Shown: positions 22,557 through 33,944 of the stretch, piece after piece
Layout of the letters: the number at the start of each line of letters is the position of its first letter
Position numbering within the stretch: position 1 is the first letter of the stretch
Assembly (NCBI RefSeq): GCF_000340215.1
Contig: NW_006921539.1
Span: 3,004,056-3,068,055 of the forward strand
DNA: 64,000 nt
Origin: Pseudocercospora fijiensis CIRAD86
Lineage: Eukaryota; Ascomycota; Dothideomycetes; Mycosphaerellales; Mycosphaerellaceae
Direction of reading: 5' to 3'
Notes under the pieces: model-generated
The model's database searches: none
The model's input: only the letters and a program-made list of their open reading frames with translations
What the model was told of the DNA's origin: nothing
Position numbers and translations under genes: made by a program

Positions 22557-23639
22557 ATGGATGCTTGTACAGCATCTTGGAGTCCGACCCGATGTACACA
22601 TCTGCCGCACAAAATGGCCAGCGATAATGTCCAAATCTATCAATACGCTCTGCTCAACAACGATGAAACTGTTCAAAGTGCCCTCCAAATCCTTCGTCCA
22701 CACCTCCCAATATGTCTTCCACTCTACAGAAGACTTCAATTCGGTCGTTTCTTTCAAGATACTATGCTTCTCACGAGTTTAGAAAGCATCCCGAGCCCTC
22801 CGTTAAAAGACGAGGATTGGATCATGGCATTCGTGGATCGAACATGTCGACCGGAGACTGAAGTCTGGATTTTTGGATCCTGGGAATCTGTGACAACAGC
22901 GCTATCATCACATCGAGCTGGAAATTGTGATTCCCTGGTCATGACACTGGTGAAAGCTATCAAGCATCTGGGTCCTTTGCCGAAGAGCATCCACCAATCT
23001 CTACTCGACGCTACTGACGCAGAAACGAACCAGAAGGATGTGTCAGGAGTTTCGAGGAAGGATTATTCGGCTCACATTTTAGATCCGAACATCATTCTGT
23101 GTGGAGCCGTTCACGAGTCTACGACTAAGATTTTGGAAAAACTGGGATTGATCAAAACTGTTTTCGATGCGGGTCTAGTTCCAAACCACACCTATGTGTT
23201 TGACGTAACTGAACTACCTGAGCCAAGAGATCTGCCGAATGGACTGCGGTGGGGAGAACTCAAGTATGAAAATTTTGCGACTGTGAGAGCGAGGACCCAA
23301 ATCCCCAGACAGGATAAGACGTTGGCTGACTTGCCAAATTTGGCGATCTATGATGTCGAGAAAGGGGTGCCAATTGCTTGGGTCTTTGTAGGTATCGATG
23401 CGAGCTTGACCACTTTGCATGTGGAGGAAGAATGGAGGGGAAAGGGGCTGGCAAAGATGATCGCTTTGAAGTTGTGGAGGGAGAAGATGAATAAATTCTG
23501 GGAGCACGGAGTTCCAAACTTGACCCACGACTATGTGATCAGAGGAAATGCAGCGAGCGTAGCAACTTCGGAGAGTCTGGGAGGGAAGCACATCGGTGAT
23601 ACGTTCTGGGTGAGGCTAGACATGAGCTTGGCAGGATAA
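22557..23639 (+). CDS. GNAT-family (GLYAT/FR47-like) N-acetyltransferase
   Basis: Intact, intron-free frame of 360 codons. The second half is a GNAT fold: LPNLAIYDVEKGVPIAWVFVG (beta strands about residues 255-280), then the acetyl-CoA loop EEWRGKGLAK around residues 290-299, matching the R/Q-x-x-G-x-G/A signature, and a C-terminal block VIRGNAASVATSESLG typical of GLYAT/FR47-like enzymes. It would move an acyl group from CoA to an amine; the substrate is unknown. The first ATG is at 22,557, but the ATG at 22,614 (MASDNVQIYQY) gives a more typical start and may be the real one. No RIP-type stops, so it sits outside the mutated DNA although the repeat edge is only about 110 bp away. Confidence 0.85.
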   Translation: MDACTASWSPTRCTHLPHKMASDNVQIYQYALLNNDETVQSALQILRPHLPICLPLYRRLQFGRFFQDTMLLTSLESIPSPPLKDEDWIMAFVDRTCRPETEVWIFGSWESVTTALSSHRAGNCDSLVMTLVKAIKHLGPLPKSIHQSLLDATDAETNQKDVSGVSRKDYSAHILDPNIILCGAVHESTTKILEKLGLIKTVFDAGLVPNHTYVFDVTELPEPRDLPNGLRWGELKYENFATVRARTQIPRQDKTLADLPNLAIYDVEKGVPIAWVFVGIDASLTTLHVEEEWRGKGLAKMIALKLWREKMNKFWEHGVPNLTHDYVIRGNAASVATSESLGGKHIGDTFWVRLDMSLAG

Positions 23640-23925
23640 AGTGATGGACTTGGTCTTAAAAGTCGGTTGAAATGCGCTGAGCTGGTGTCTGTATCAACTG
23701 TCAGCAAATGGCATCCCCAGATGATTCTGAAGGGACAGGAAGGTGTTCTAGGGTCATATCGAATTTTCAGCATCTACATCTATGCTCTGGCTGAGTGCCT
23801 CAGCGTCTAGCGTCTATGATCACCTTCTCGCATGTGCATGTTCTGCTCGTACAAATTGGCCGCGGATGCTCCAGGCATCTATCCTAAGATGATGTGACAG
23901 TGATTGGGAAGTCACCCTTCAGCAG
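23640..23925. other. Intergenic region between convergent genes
   Basis: Normal composition, no gene seen. It should hold both 3' ends, because the acetyltransferase and the next gene converge. Confidence 0.6.
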
Positions 23926-26154
23926 CTACAATATGCCGAATGCCTCCTCTGGTGTGAACTGCTGATCTTCTTCCATACGCGCATTGATCGCATCAAGAGT
24001 GTTCTCAAGCTTTTGAGGAAAGAAGTTGATACTCTGAAGCTCTGTCAGGTGGCTCTGGAAGATCTCAGCACGAGAGCTCCGATTGTCAGACGTGCTGGTC
24101 AAACTGTTGGCAGGACCCTTTGGCGTAGAATTCTCCTCGTCACCTGCAAGTTTCTGCATGTATTCCTCCAATTCAGCGACAACGGCCTTGATACGAGCCA
24201 TGATCTGCTGTTTGGTATCCTCCTCGGCGTTTTGATCGTCATCTGCGAACTGTAGCTGTAGGTCTGACAACTCCTTCAGCCGCTCCTGGACGTACGAATG
24301 TCCATCACAAGTAAGAGACTGTGCAGCCTGACGCAGTCGAGAATATTCGTCTGTCCTTGAGGCTGACGACATCTGGCTCTGCTTGCGACCGAGTTTTCAT
24401 TGCATCCACCTCGCGAAGATGCTCTGCGTAAAGGGCATCTTCTTCATCGAGCTCACCCTCATCACCATCGAACTCTTCATCAGAGTCATCTTGGACGTCA
24501 GCATCGGAAGTCTGAGCGCGCATAGCAGCACGATAACTGTTCTGGTCCTTCATCGTTGGGAACTGAACCTCGCTGTAAGCGCTCAATGTCATCCGACAAG
24601 CCATCGTACCATTCGCAAGGGTCCTTGATGTCCAACACATAGCTTGTCAGCTTCTCTAAGAGGTCTGGATGATCGGATCGGAGCTTATTGGCAGCCCAGG
24701 ACTCTACAGCAATGGTACGACGTCCGATATCGTAATCCGTAGCCATGTTACGAGGGAGCAGCTTTGTACAACCAGTCTGCATGCGATCTCCAGCGGTAAT
24801 ACTAACCGGCCCTCCGTCTTCTGCTCGTCTACGTTGCACAAGGTCACGGAGAAATGAGAATCTGGTTGCATGTCCAAGGAATGGTGTCATTACGCAGCCG
24901 AAAAGGTGGCACTTTCCACCTGTCTCGAACCACTGAGCGACGGCTTCCAGGAACAGCGTAGCGGGTGATTCTTCGGTCGTATGGTTCTTGTCGCATACTT
25001 TGTCCATGGTGCGAAGGCGAGCTGAGAATATCGAAAAGATAGTCTCTTCGGCGTAGTCGCTTTGATTAGGACACATATCAGTGCGCCACAGCCATGGTAT
25101 ACGATTCTTGCCGCAACATGGCAGCTTCAGGCCTCCTGGGTTGAAGCCTCCGGGTCGCACGTCGCGCTCCATCTGCTCGATATCGATCAGAATAACCCGC
25201 CAGTCCCAGTGCTCGTCGGTCATCGAGAAATCCGGATGGAGTACATAACGCTGTTTCAAAGTCGGCAACTTCCACAGCTGAGATATGATATCTGCGCTCG
25301 ACGAAGTGTCTGGCCATCCCATATGCCCGACTTTTCCATCGACATGAATTCCTGAAGCTGTGCGACATCTTGTCCCTGTTCAAGACGTTTACGCGAAGCA
25401 AATCCTGAAACTACGCGCTAGGTATCGAATGCCTGTAATGCTGTGTCAGAAGCTGCTCCAATGTGTAATCTCGTCAATACTTACTCGCTCAAGCAGTTTC
25501 CACGCCGGCGCCAAGTCTGGGTGGTATCCTGCACAGACTGTCCGCTCTGCTGCGCTCAGGCGCAGCTGAAGAGCCTTCTTCCAAAGCGGTAGAACAGATG
25601 CGGCTTAGTCACCTCACCTTTCAAGACATTGATACAGAATTTGGTCAAAGTCGTATTGTAGTCCGGAATATGCAGCCCGAAGGTACCATCTTGGCACAGC
25701 CATCTCCGATAAGGCTTCTCAATGCTGAGCGAAGCTGGGGGCACGAAACCTCGATTGCGATATGCAGGAGGCCACATCGCATCTCTGATAGACACAGTCT
25801 CATCTGAATAGCCATCGCGCCAGATAGTGTCATCGTCGGTATGGTGCTTAGCATGAAGAGAGCTCACAAGTTGCGACTCTGATGCAGTCGGCCATGTCGA
25901 ATTTTTGCGTCGTTCGACATCGCATAGGCCATCTGAAGAGGTACATTGCGTCGACACTCATCCAATGTTCGACTTCTCAGACAAGTGCATAATCTCGAGG
26001 CAACTGCACTATACGACCTCGCAGGCTTACCACATTGGAGTGTGCTATGTCGAAGCGATTGCACAATCGACTTCATTTGCAGACTTTGGGGAGTGCGCCA
26101 CGTCGATCGAGCTCCGGAGATGGGATCTCGCTCCAGTTCCGGTAAGTATTTCAA
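23926..26154 (-). CDS. Unrecognised multi-exon or decaying gene
   Basis: The minus strand carries four long, non-RIP coding segments in different frames: about 25,957-25,556, 25,322-24,498, 24,640-24,380 and 24,372-23,926. They may be exons. A candidate intron of GTAAGT type begins near 25,491 and a short GT..AG candidate lies about 24,575-24,625, but other frame changes have no obvious splice sites, so a frameshifted pseudogene is possible. Visible features are a Cys/Trp-rich middle with CCGKNRIPWLWRTDMCPNQ and ALFLEAV-like helices, an acidic run (DDSDEEFDGDEGELDEED near 24,500), and a C-terminal coiled-coil-like part (ERLKELSDLQLQF, AVVAELEEYMQKL). Function unknown. Start and exon limits are not determined. 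Confidence 0.5.
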
Positions 26155-26784
26155 CGCCTTCTACAAGATGTCTCGGGAAGCCGCTTCAGGCGAGATTCCC
26201 GGCATGTGATACCATGGAGAAGGGCGTAGAGGGTTTGTAGACGTTCAGAGAATCGACGATAGTATTCTTCCCACAACAGGACGGGTCTTGTGGGAAGTGT
26301 TTCTGGTCAGGTAGCATAGGTCGAGCACGAGGTGGCCTTCGACTTGAAGCTCATGTCGGAAGCGCGCGACCACGCGCATCATGTCCCATTCGGATGAAGT
26401 TCCTGCTCAGCTATATCCCGACATGTTCCTTGTTTACAAGCTGAACGACCTCGTCAGCAAAGACGCTGTGACCGAAGAACCTAAAGTTTAAGAGAGCAAT
26501 GATGGGTATGCAGTGCTTCTTCATGACCAGCGGTATCATGCACGAGTCCGAAACATATACACGTCTCCGTGATAGCTGTGTCGAACCTCCCAAGTAGCTC
26601 GACAAATCTCAGGATCTAGCGCACAATCGTTAGGCTCGCGGAGTATCGTAGTATCTTGAGCATACTCAGCGACACAACGGCTAGAAGGGATCTGAAGTCG
26701 AAGGGACAAGGTGTCCGACCTATAATATGTGCTTATAGGCGGCTCCGCGTGCCTACAAAGTGCGAGCGAAGCTTCCGCCTCACA
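26155..26784. other. Intergenic region, no gene recognised
   Basis: Normal base composition with only short frames on both strands, none with a recognisable protein. It may contain the 5' end or promoter of the gene to its left. Confidence 0.5.
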
Positions 26785-26905
26785 TACCCTTGCAGGTCGC
26801 TAGTCGTTGTAGGTCGCTGGTCGTTGCAGGTCGCTGATCGTGGTCGTTGCAGGTCGCCGGTCGTAGTCTTTGCAGGTCGCCGGTCGTGGTCGTTGCAGGT
26901 ATGGT
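26785..26905. repeat. GC-rich minisatellite (TTGCAGGTCGC-type)
   Basis: Imperfect tandem repeats built from GGTCGCYGGTCGT and TTGCAGGTCGC, with units of variable spacing (about 18-27 bp). Open frames running through it are repeat artefacts. Confidence 0.8.
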
Positions 26906-28115
26906 TAGCAACAGGCACGTGATTTTCTCGGAGGTTGAGTTCTGCCGTGCCGTCCCAGCAGTTCTTGTAGAAGTCAGCCAATCAGAGCTTCAGCTTTCTG
27001 AAATCCGGGGAACCACGTGCGTAGTCAAACAGGGAATTGTGCCACTGCGAGACTGCTATAGTAGTGCGAGCTTGGCTCGCAATCAACCTTGGCAGGTCCG
27101 AAAAGGCCATCGCAGACGGGAAAGATTGCAATGCACCACAATATGCAGTTTCCGGTCCGTTGGTCAGGACGAACGAAGCCAGGAAAGCTTGTGACGTCAA
27201 CAAATTTGCAGTCGCTACTCAATTAGCGGAGCGATCACAGATGGGAAAGCTTACGAAGTGCACAAAATCGCAGCCGCCGGGCAATCAGCAACGAGGTCGA
27301 AGATAGGGTAGCCTGCATAGGCTCGAAATTTGGAGATCAGGGATGGTCCATCTTTGCGAGCGTGACCGGGCAAGCTTGCAATTCCAGAAATCTGTGCATT
27401 CGAGGTCGTCCTTGATCAAAGCCATGATTGAGACAGCATGAAAAATCTAGGAATCTGTATACTGAGTTCCACCCGCTTTCGATGTTGTGGTAAGGAGTGT
27501 CGGTTACTTGTTTGCTCTGACATGTTATTGCATCGTCCTGCGCGACAGCGAAACCAATACTTAGGGAATTGTGAATGCAGTATTCTCAAAGACGAAGGCA
27601 ATTGGATGATACCTGTTGTTGGATGTCATGTAGTACTGTATGGCTTCGAAAAATGACAAGGCCAGCAACGGATACAAGGTTCAAGCAGCGGAGATGGATA
27701 TCGAGGCATGGGCGGTTCAAGTCCGCCTGAGTCAGCTGCAACATTATCTGTATCAGCTGTTAGCAGTTGCTACGTCTGTACAAGTGCAAATACAATGCAG
27801 GTGTATATGGTTGTTGGGTCTGAAAAAAATTAGAGAAATATGTTGCATGTTGGTCCTCATGGAGAAACTCAGGGTTAAAAATGTGTCATCATGCCCAAGG
27901 GGTGGGGAGAGGGAAAGAGATTTAACGTACCATAACTTCGCCCGCGCCAAGCCGCCATGACAGGCCTGCTCGTCAGCAACTGTAATTGATGCGCTCAGAG
28001 ATCGTTTGAAGATGCAGGGTTGTGTCTCATCGCGCAGCACTTCATTCCTCGTCAACAGTCTATGAACCATCGCCGTCACACTTCGAAGCGGTGTCCTTTT
28101 ATCTCGCGGCAGCGC
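26906..28115. other. Intergenic region upstream of the RPP0 stop, no gene recognised
   Basis: Non-RIP DNA. Several 60-115-codon frames exist on both strands, but none shows a domain or a convincing codon pattern. The part near 27,900-28,115 should hold the RPP0 3' UTR. Confidence 0.5.
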
Positions 28116-29123
28116 TTAGTCGAAAAGACCGAAGCCCATGTCACCCTCAGACTCCTCCTCTTCCTCAGCAGGCTTAGCTTCCTCAGCAGGAGCAGCGTCA
28201 CCGCCGGCAGCTGGAGCGGCAGCAGCAGCGGGAGCAGCACCGGCATACTTCTCTGGGTTGGCGATGCGGTCCTTGAGCTCAGTAATGGCCTCGAACTCGT
28301 ACTCAGTCATGAGAGCGACAGAGATGACGTTCTTGTAGCCATTGACCAAGCTATGCATGACGGATGGCAGGGTTGGGTAGTTGGCAGCGAGGGAGATCGA
28401 GGTGATGGTAGCGATGGCAGTGCTGAAAGCTTTGAGGAGCTGGCTCTCCTCAATGTCGAGAACGCTCGAGTCGAAGGTCTGACCCTGGTCGTAGATCTGG
28501 GCAATACCCATACCGTACGTGAAGGGAGAGATGTTCAACATGTTGAGCAAAGTGGCCTCAGATGGACCGACCTTGTTACCAGCCTCAACAAGCTTGAGAT
28601 CAGTGGTAATTTCGATGGTACCACGGGCAATCTTGGTTGGGACACCGAGAGCCTGGAAGAAAGAGGTCTTGCCGGGTTCCATACCAGTGTTTCCAGCTGG
28701 GACGTACACGTCGGCGGGAGCGACGGCACCAGCACGAGCTGGGGCAGCGACACGGTTGGAGAGAATCTTCTCACGTGTAGCCTTCAGGTCGGCATTGGTG
28801 AAGACGAAGCCGACGTTGCCCCTGACGTGTGGGAGCAGGCGTTCGTACTCTGGGAAGTCGGCCTGGAAGGTCTTGAGCGCGCGGCGGACCTGCAACGTCG
28901 CGTGTCAGTTTCGAATATACCCGCCGCGAACATGTTCCTCCTCTCTCACCATAGTGTTCTTGCCCATCAAGACGACACCCTCGCCGCGCATGCTCTGACG
29001 GATCTCGTGCATCTGCTGCGACGAGACATTGTCGACGGTGACGATGAAGATGGACTTGTACTCCTCGAGCAAGCCCTTGAGCTTGTCGAAGTAGCCTGCC
29101 TTATTTGCGCTCTTGCCACCCAT
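28116..29123 (-). CDS. RPP0: 60S acidic ribosomal protein P0
   Basis: Two exons: 29,123-28,950 (58 codons, [12 protein letters not shown]) and 28,889-28,116, joined across a 60-bp GTGAGA...GCAG intron at 28,949-28,890. The product is about 315 aa, the usual size for fungal P0. The N-terminal L10-like rRNA-binding domain ([23 protein letters not shown]) is followed by the P0 insertion ([27 protein letters not shown]), SPFTYG, an Ala-rich hinge and the acidic P-stalk tail [17 protein letters not shown]0 anchors the P1/P2 stalk on the large subunit and recruits GTPase factors. It is an essential single-copy gene in most fungi, and no RIP-type mutation is seen. The long plus-strand frame over it is antisense. 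Confidence 0.97.
28890..28949 (-). other. RPP0: RPP0 intron (60 bp)
   Basis: GT donor (GTGAGAG) after codon 58 and CAG acceptor. Removing it restores NTM-VRRALK, the conserved P0 block. Confidence 0.9.
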
Positions 29124-29489
29124 ACTGACGGTTCTGCAGTATAGGACTTTAAGGACTTGAAGTGGTGGAAATGTTGTTGTGGTGGAAACGAAGTGATCGT
29201 CGGCCTGCAATTCGTGGTCGGAGGTGGCTCGCGGCGTGATAAATCCTCGCAAAGGAGTGCGAGCGGGTACTCCCGCCTTGGCTGCCAAGGAAAGCAGAGC
29301 CTCAGGTTGTTCTTCAATACCAATGCCAAACGCGACCCTACCTCCTTTTTAGGCTTTTTAGGCGCTTCGTGACTTCCTTCTATAACTACGCTATCGGATA
29401 ACGGCAAGCTGAGCCCTAGCAGACTATTGTCTAGCGAAACGCCTAAACTAAAAAGGTTACTTTCGGATAGCTATATATAAACAAATCGT

Positions 29490-29490
<1 letters not shown>
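29124..29490. other. RPP0 upstream region and right edge of the gene island
   Basis: The normal-composition leader/promoter region ends around 29,350-29,400. After that TpA-rich, CpA/TpG-poor DNA begins. No TATA box can be called confidently. Confidence 0.55.

Positions 29491-29572
<82 letters not shown>
29491..29572. repeat. (ACT)n microsatellite, about 27 units
   Basis: Uninterrupted ACT trinucleotide run of about 82 bp. It lies at the junction between the gene island and retroelement V. Confidence 0.97.
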
Positions 29573-31498
29573 TAGCAAGTTCCTATCCTATCTTCCGCTA
29601 TTTCCTTCGTAAAATTAACTTATTCTAAATAGCTCGTCGAATCTACTATATTAGTTACTATAACTCTAGCGAGAACTGCGCTAGCTAATCTATAAGGTAT
29701 CTGCCTTATTTATCGTAGGGCTCGCTAACTTTCTTTAAGCCCGCCGGCTCGAGAGCTTATACTAATTACGCTTATAAGAGAATTACTTACGTCCTACTAT
29801 AAGTTTCTCCGATTTCTATACTAGAACCCTCGCTAACTATTTAGCCCTTAAATAGCCTACGTAGCCTACGCTAGCTATACCCGCGCGACTCGTAGCAATG
29901 TTGCCGCTAAGTACGCCGACATTCTTAAGGTTCTTAAGGTATAGAAGGCCTTAAAGTCTCTCTAGAACGTACTTGTCTAATTCGTACCTCTATCGCTAGT
30001 AATAGCTCGGGGTAGTCCGTAATGCCTAACCTAGTATTTTAGGAATAAAACCGCGTATTCCTCCGCTTTTATAAAGAGAGTACCGATAAGGGCAATCTAT
30101 TTACTAAGGCGGTCCTTAATTAACTAAAGGTAGTAGTTTCTATCGGACTCTAGGAGGTTAGTTATAAAGTCTAATAAGATTTCCTAGAAGAAATAGTTAG
30201 GTACCGGTAGTAGTTTTACGAGGCTATATTTGTATTGTCTCTATATTTTATTACGTCTATAATAGTTCTAGTTTCGTAGGAATTGTCGTACCTATTTTAA
30301 CTATAGCGGCTAGTAGAAGTCGCGACCTAGTATAGAAGCGGTAGAAATTAGAATCCCGGCGTAGGTAGCCGTAAAGCGGTAAGTCGTAAATCGACTAGAT
30401 AATCTTCGTACTTAGCCTCCGTCGTAGCTAGGGCTCCTAGAACCTAGAGCTTACCGCGGTAGCGTAGGAATTCCTTAGAGTCTATTATATAGTTACTAAT
30501 CTAAATCTTTGCCTTAATTTCCGGCTATAATATCCTAGATCCCTTATCGACTTTCCGTAATACCGTCTAGTATATCGTATCCTTCTCGATAATACTACCT
30601 CTCTATATATCGTTTATTTCTAGGTCCTAGAATAGTTTAGCGCCTTCCGCCGGGGGTTACGCGGGCTCTATCTCGTTCGCGAGTAGGGATAACGGGCTCG
30701 CCTTAGGTACGCGTAGGAAGTTTCGAATTATAGCGCTAGAAATTTATACGTTTTCTAGCTAGTTTAGAGAGAGATCTAGTTCTAGGAATCTTTAGAACCT
30801 CGAAAGCTTATCGTCTTAGTCTAACGTATCCTATTCCCTCCTTAATAAGGTATTCGGTAGAATAGCCTCGACTCCCGGCTAGTAGACTAGGATAAACTAG
30901 TACTTAGCTAGTTCTTCTTACTACTAGATCTGTCTCTTAGATAGTTAACGCTTTACTATAAAGTATTCTAGGTTCTTATAGTCTGTCTAAATCGTAAAGG
31001 GACTATACGACTTTAGCTCGGAATCCTAAAACTTAATACTAGATACGACTATAAGTATCTCCTTATCGTAGATATCGTAGTTAATCTCTACCTTATTTAG
31101 TTTCTTTAAAAAGAAGCCTACTAGTCGTCGGATTCTAGCCTTTTCTTAGATAAGGGCGCCTCTAATCGCGAACCTGCTATAATTTGTTTCGAGGAAGGTA
31201 GGAAGGTACGGGCCCTACTAGGCAAGTACTAGAGTACGGTAGAATTTGTCCTTTAGCGTCTTAAACGCCTTATCCTACTCTTCTCCCTAGGAGAACGGGG
31301 TTCCTTTACTAGTAAGCGCGGTTAATAGTACGGAGATCTTAGAGTAGTTCGGTACAAATATACGGTAATAGGTCGTAAATCCTAAGAATTAACGAACTTC
31401 CTTTTAGGTCTTAGGTACTACCTACTTTTATACGGCTTCTACCTTTTCGAGATTAGCTAATACTCCTCCTCTATCGGCGTAGACGATAAACCCTAGAT
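29573..31498 (-). mobile_element. Ty3/gypsy element V, 3' part
   Basis: Minus-strand pol of a gypsy element that differs from X, Y and W. It is interrupted at its right side by the Z2 terminal repeat at 31,499. Its RT core and 5' end are not visible in the window; they would lie beyond Z2. No LTR was identified on the left. Confidence 0.8.
29600..31498 (-). pseudogene. V pol: RT connection, RNase H, integrase
   Basis: Reading leftwards from 31,498: the RT end LGFIVYADRGGVLANLEKVEAV, then FLGFTTYYRIFVPNYSKI and KGTPFS (about 31,400-31,270), RNase H with VEINYDIYDKEILIVV and TDYKNLEYFIVKR (31,100-30,930), and the integrase zinc-binding block RDFY-W-PL ... FLRN-C-NYCRRNK (about 30,310-30,240) with degraded core beyond. 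Gln/Trp codons are stops. This is the classic gypsy order. Confidence 0.85.
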
Positions 31499-31882
31499 TA
31501 GACCCCGTAGTAGTTTAGGTTAGTTTAGTTTAGTTTGCTAAGCCGAAGATCTAGTTTAGTTTAGGTTGGTTTACTAAGCAACTATAGGAGTAGCTAGTCT
31601 AAACTATAGAATTTATTAGTTTCTAAGAAGTATAAGAATATATATATAACTCGAAGCAAGCCCTTTATAAGATACGAGAGTATAGCCGGAAGCGTAGCCG
31701 GCATTTTTTAGTTATAGGAAGGTACTTATATAACCCTAAATCTATAGACAATTAGCTAAGGGCACTAACTAATTAAAAGTATATACATATACAAGCTATT
31801 ATAGTTTAGTTTAGAAACTGTACTTATTAGATATAAATTTTATCCTTTCGCTCGCTATTTAATTCCCTAACTACTCGGTAGA

Positions 31883-32372
31883 ATATTATTATCTAGATCT
31901 AGGTAGAACTTATCGATTTCCCTAGAAGCCCTCCTTAAGAAGTTCTAATACTTTCCTACTAAACTATTCTCTAATATTAAGTACTAGGATAGCTCCTTCC
32001 TCGGTATCGGTATAGTATATAAAAGAGCTAGAAAGCAGCTCTAGATAACGTTCTACTAGTTACTCGCTATACTAAGGCCGAATACTAGTTCGTTCCTTAG
32101 AACTCTTAGTTATTTAGGAGATATAAAGGGTAGGGTAGATAGTAACTTCGTATTATATAAAGAGGTAGAGGCTACTATAGAGGGGTCCTTTAACCTATAG
32201 AAGATAGTAAAAGATATAGAGGCAGCTATAGGTCTAGGTACCTAGTTGAATTTCTAGTAGGTAGAGTATAAGGATATTTAGAGGGAGTATTAGGTAGAGT
32301 TGCGAAGGTAGGTATATAATATAGTCTAGAAAATAGGGATAATGCCTATAACTATAAGTATTAGGCTCTTTA
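31883..32372 (+). pseudogene. Z2 copy of the terminal helical ORF
   Basis: Counterpart of the Z1 frame 46,740-47,216 (minus). The start codon is ATA here where Z1 keeps ATG. Conserved pieces include FNLQKIVKDIE and SSFLRTL-like helices, with TAG at the same Gln/Trp positions. Unknown function. Confidence 0.55.
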
Positions 32373-32610
32373 ACCTTCCTCCTTTTTCCCTATTTTCTTT
32401 TTATAAAAATCTAAACTAATATAAATTAACTAGAATGTCTATCTTCTTTTAGTTCTTTAAAAGACCTAGTAGTATAGGTAGCAGCGTAGCCGGTAGCGTA
32501 GCCGGTAGCGTAGCCGGCCTTTTTACTCCTTAGTACTAACGGGATTTTTAAAGACTTCTATTCCGTACGGCTAATAAAGCATACTATACTATATATATAT
32601 ATATATATAC

Positions 32611-33415
32611 TTAGAGAGTATTTAGAGCGCGGTATATAGCGCCGTATAATAGCGGCTTATTTTGTATATAGAAAAGCTTATAGATAATACTACGAATATC
32701 CTTCCTACTAGAATATCTATCCTGTTTAGCACTATCTCGAATATAGACATTCTAGCCTTTTAGAATCTAATCGAGGGCTTTAAAATCCTTATCTATAATC
32801 GTAATACGCTTCGCGTAGATAGCTATGAGGTTAACCGCTAAAATAGTATTAATATAGTTCGAAAAGAGGTAGAAGAGAAACATTTACTCGAAGATACGAA
32901 CTAGGTAGGCTTCTAAAGCCTCTTAAAGGGCATTTAGTACGGATGCTTAGAAGCGAAGGTCTAGTATATAATACTAGGCAATTTCGCGAACAAGTCGTTA
33001 GAAAGGAGCTTTACGGAGTAGGAGATTATAGTCCTTCTAATACTTCCGAATCTTACTAAGGGCTACGGCTAAAGAAGGATTAGTAAAAAGATAGTAAGAA
33101 TACCGGCTACGCTACCGGCTACGCTACCGGCTATAAATAGGACTTACTTCCTAGGCGCTATCGACGCTTTATACGATTATTACTACTAGTAGTAGAAGCG
33201 CTAGTCGTCGTCTTATATAGAGCCTTACCTACCGTCGTCTTGCGTAGAGCCTTACTCGCGACGCCCTTTCTAGTACTAGAGCTAGCGGTAGTAGTAGCAG
33301 CCTTTTTACGATAATATACTATACTCGTTCTACTACTTCCGGTCTTATTACGACCCGTAGAAGTAGTAGGTCCCTTCTTACGAGGCGTCGTAACTTAGTT
33401 AAGTAGACTTAGTAT
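32611..33415 (-). pseudogene. Histone H3-like gene, Z2 copy
   Basis: Reverse-complement homologue of 45,694-46,507, with the same three exons and two introns. The N-terminal tail keeps TTPRKKGP, RKGVASKALRK and KRRQRLG (Q from TAG). The second intron acceptor (TATTTTAG) precedes VNLIAIYAKR. As in Z1, the second intron donor GT appears to have become AT through a TpG-to-TpA change, and the start codon is ATA. It shows that the gene is a fixed part of element Z. Confidence 0.8.
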
Positions 33416-33944
33416 TACAAAAGTCGTCGAATTAATAAAAAAAGTGCGTTACGAAGGTATACGAAGGCGCGCGCGGAGTAAGGGTATTACGGAGATAGTA
33501 GATATAGAGCGTAGAGGTATAGGTATAGGTATAGATACGAAGGTTAAATATAGCGAGAGAGGTAGTATCGCGGTATCGCTAGGTAATAGAGTAAGCATCG
33601 CGCAACCTATATTATAGTAACGTTAGAGTAAGGAAAGAAGGCAGGCACGGCTAAAAAAGGCAGGTACGGCAAACTTTAAAATATAGCCGGTATATATAGC
33701 CGGCATAGTAATAGGCGAAAGCCTCCTTTTAATAAATAGTCGGCGTAATAATAGTATCCTACTATAGTATAGATATTCTTTAGTAATTCCCTTACTAGCT
33801 ATAGTAATATTATAATTAACCTAGGCCTATTACTAGGAAATATAAGAAATATTAGGTAGGCTATACTAAATAAGCTAGTTATTTAGTAGGAAAAGGCCTA
33901 CTACCGTCTCTATATACCGGCTACGAGTGCCGGCTATCGCTCTA

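Noticed and set aside
27640..27960. 106-codon plus-strand frame downstream of RPP0
   Set aside because: No domain, no intron signals, overlapped by an equally long frame on the other strand.
28020..29144. 374-codon plus-strand open frame
   Set aside because: It is the antisense of RPP0, which has clear protein homology and an intron on the minus strand.
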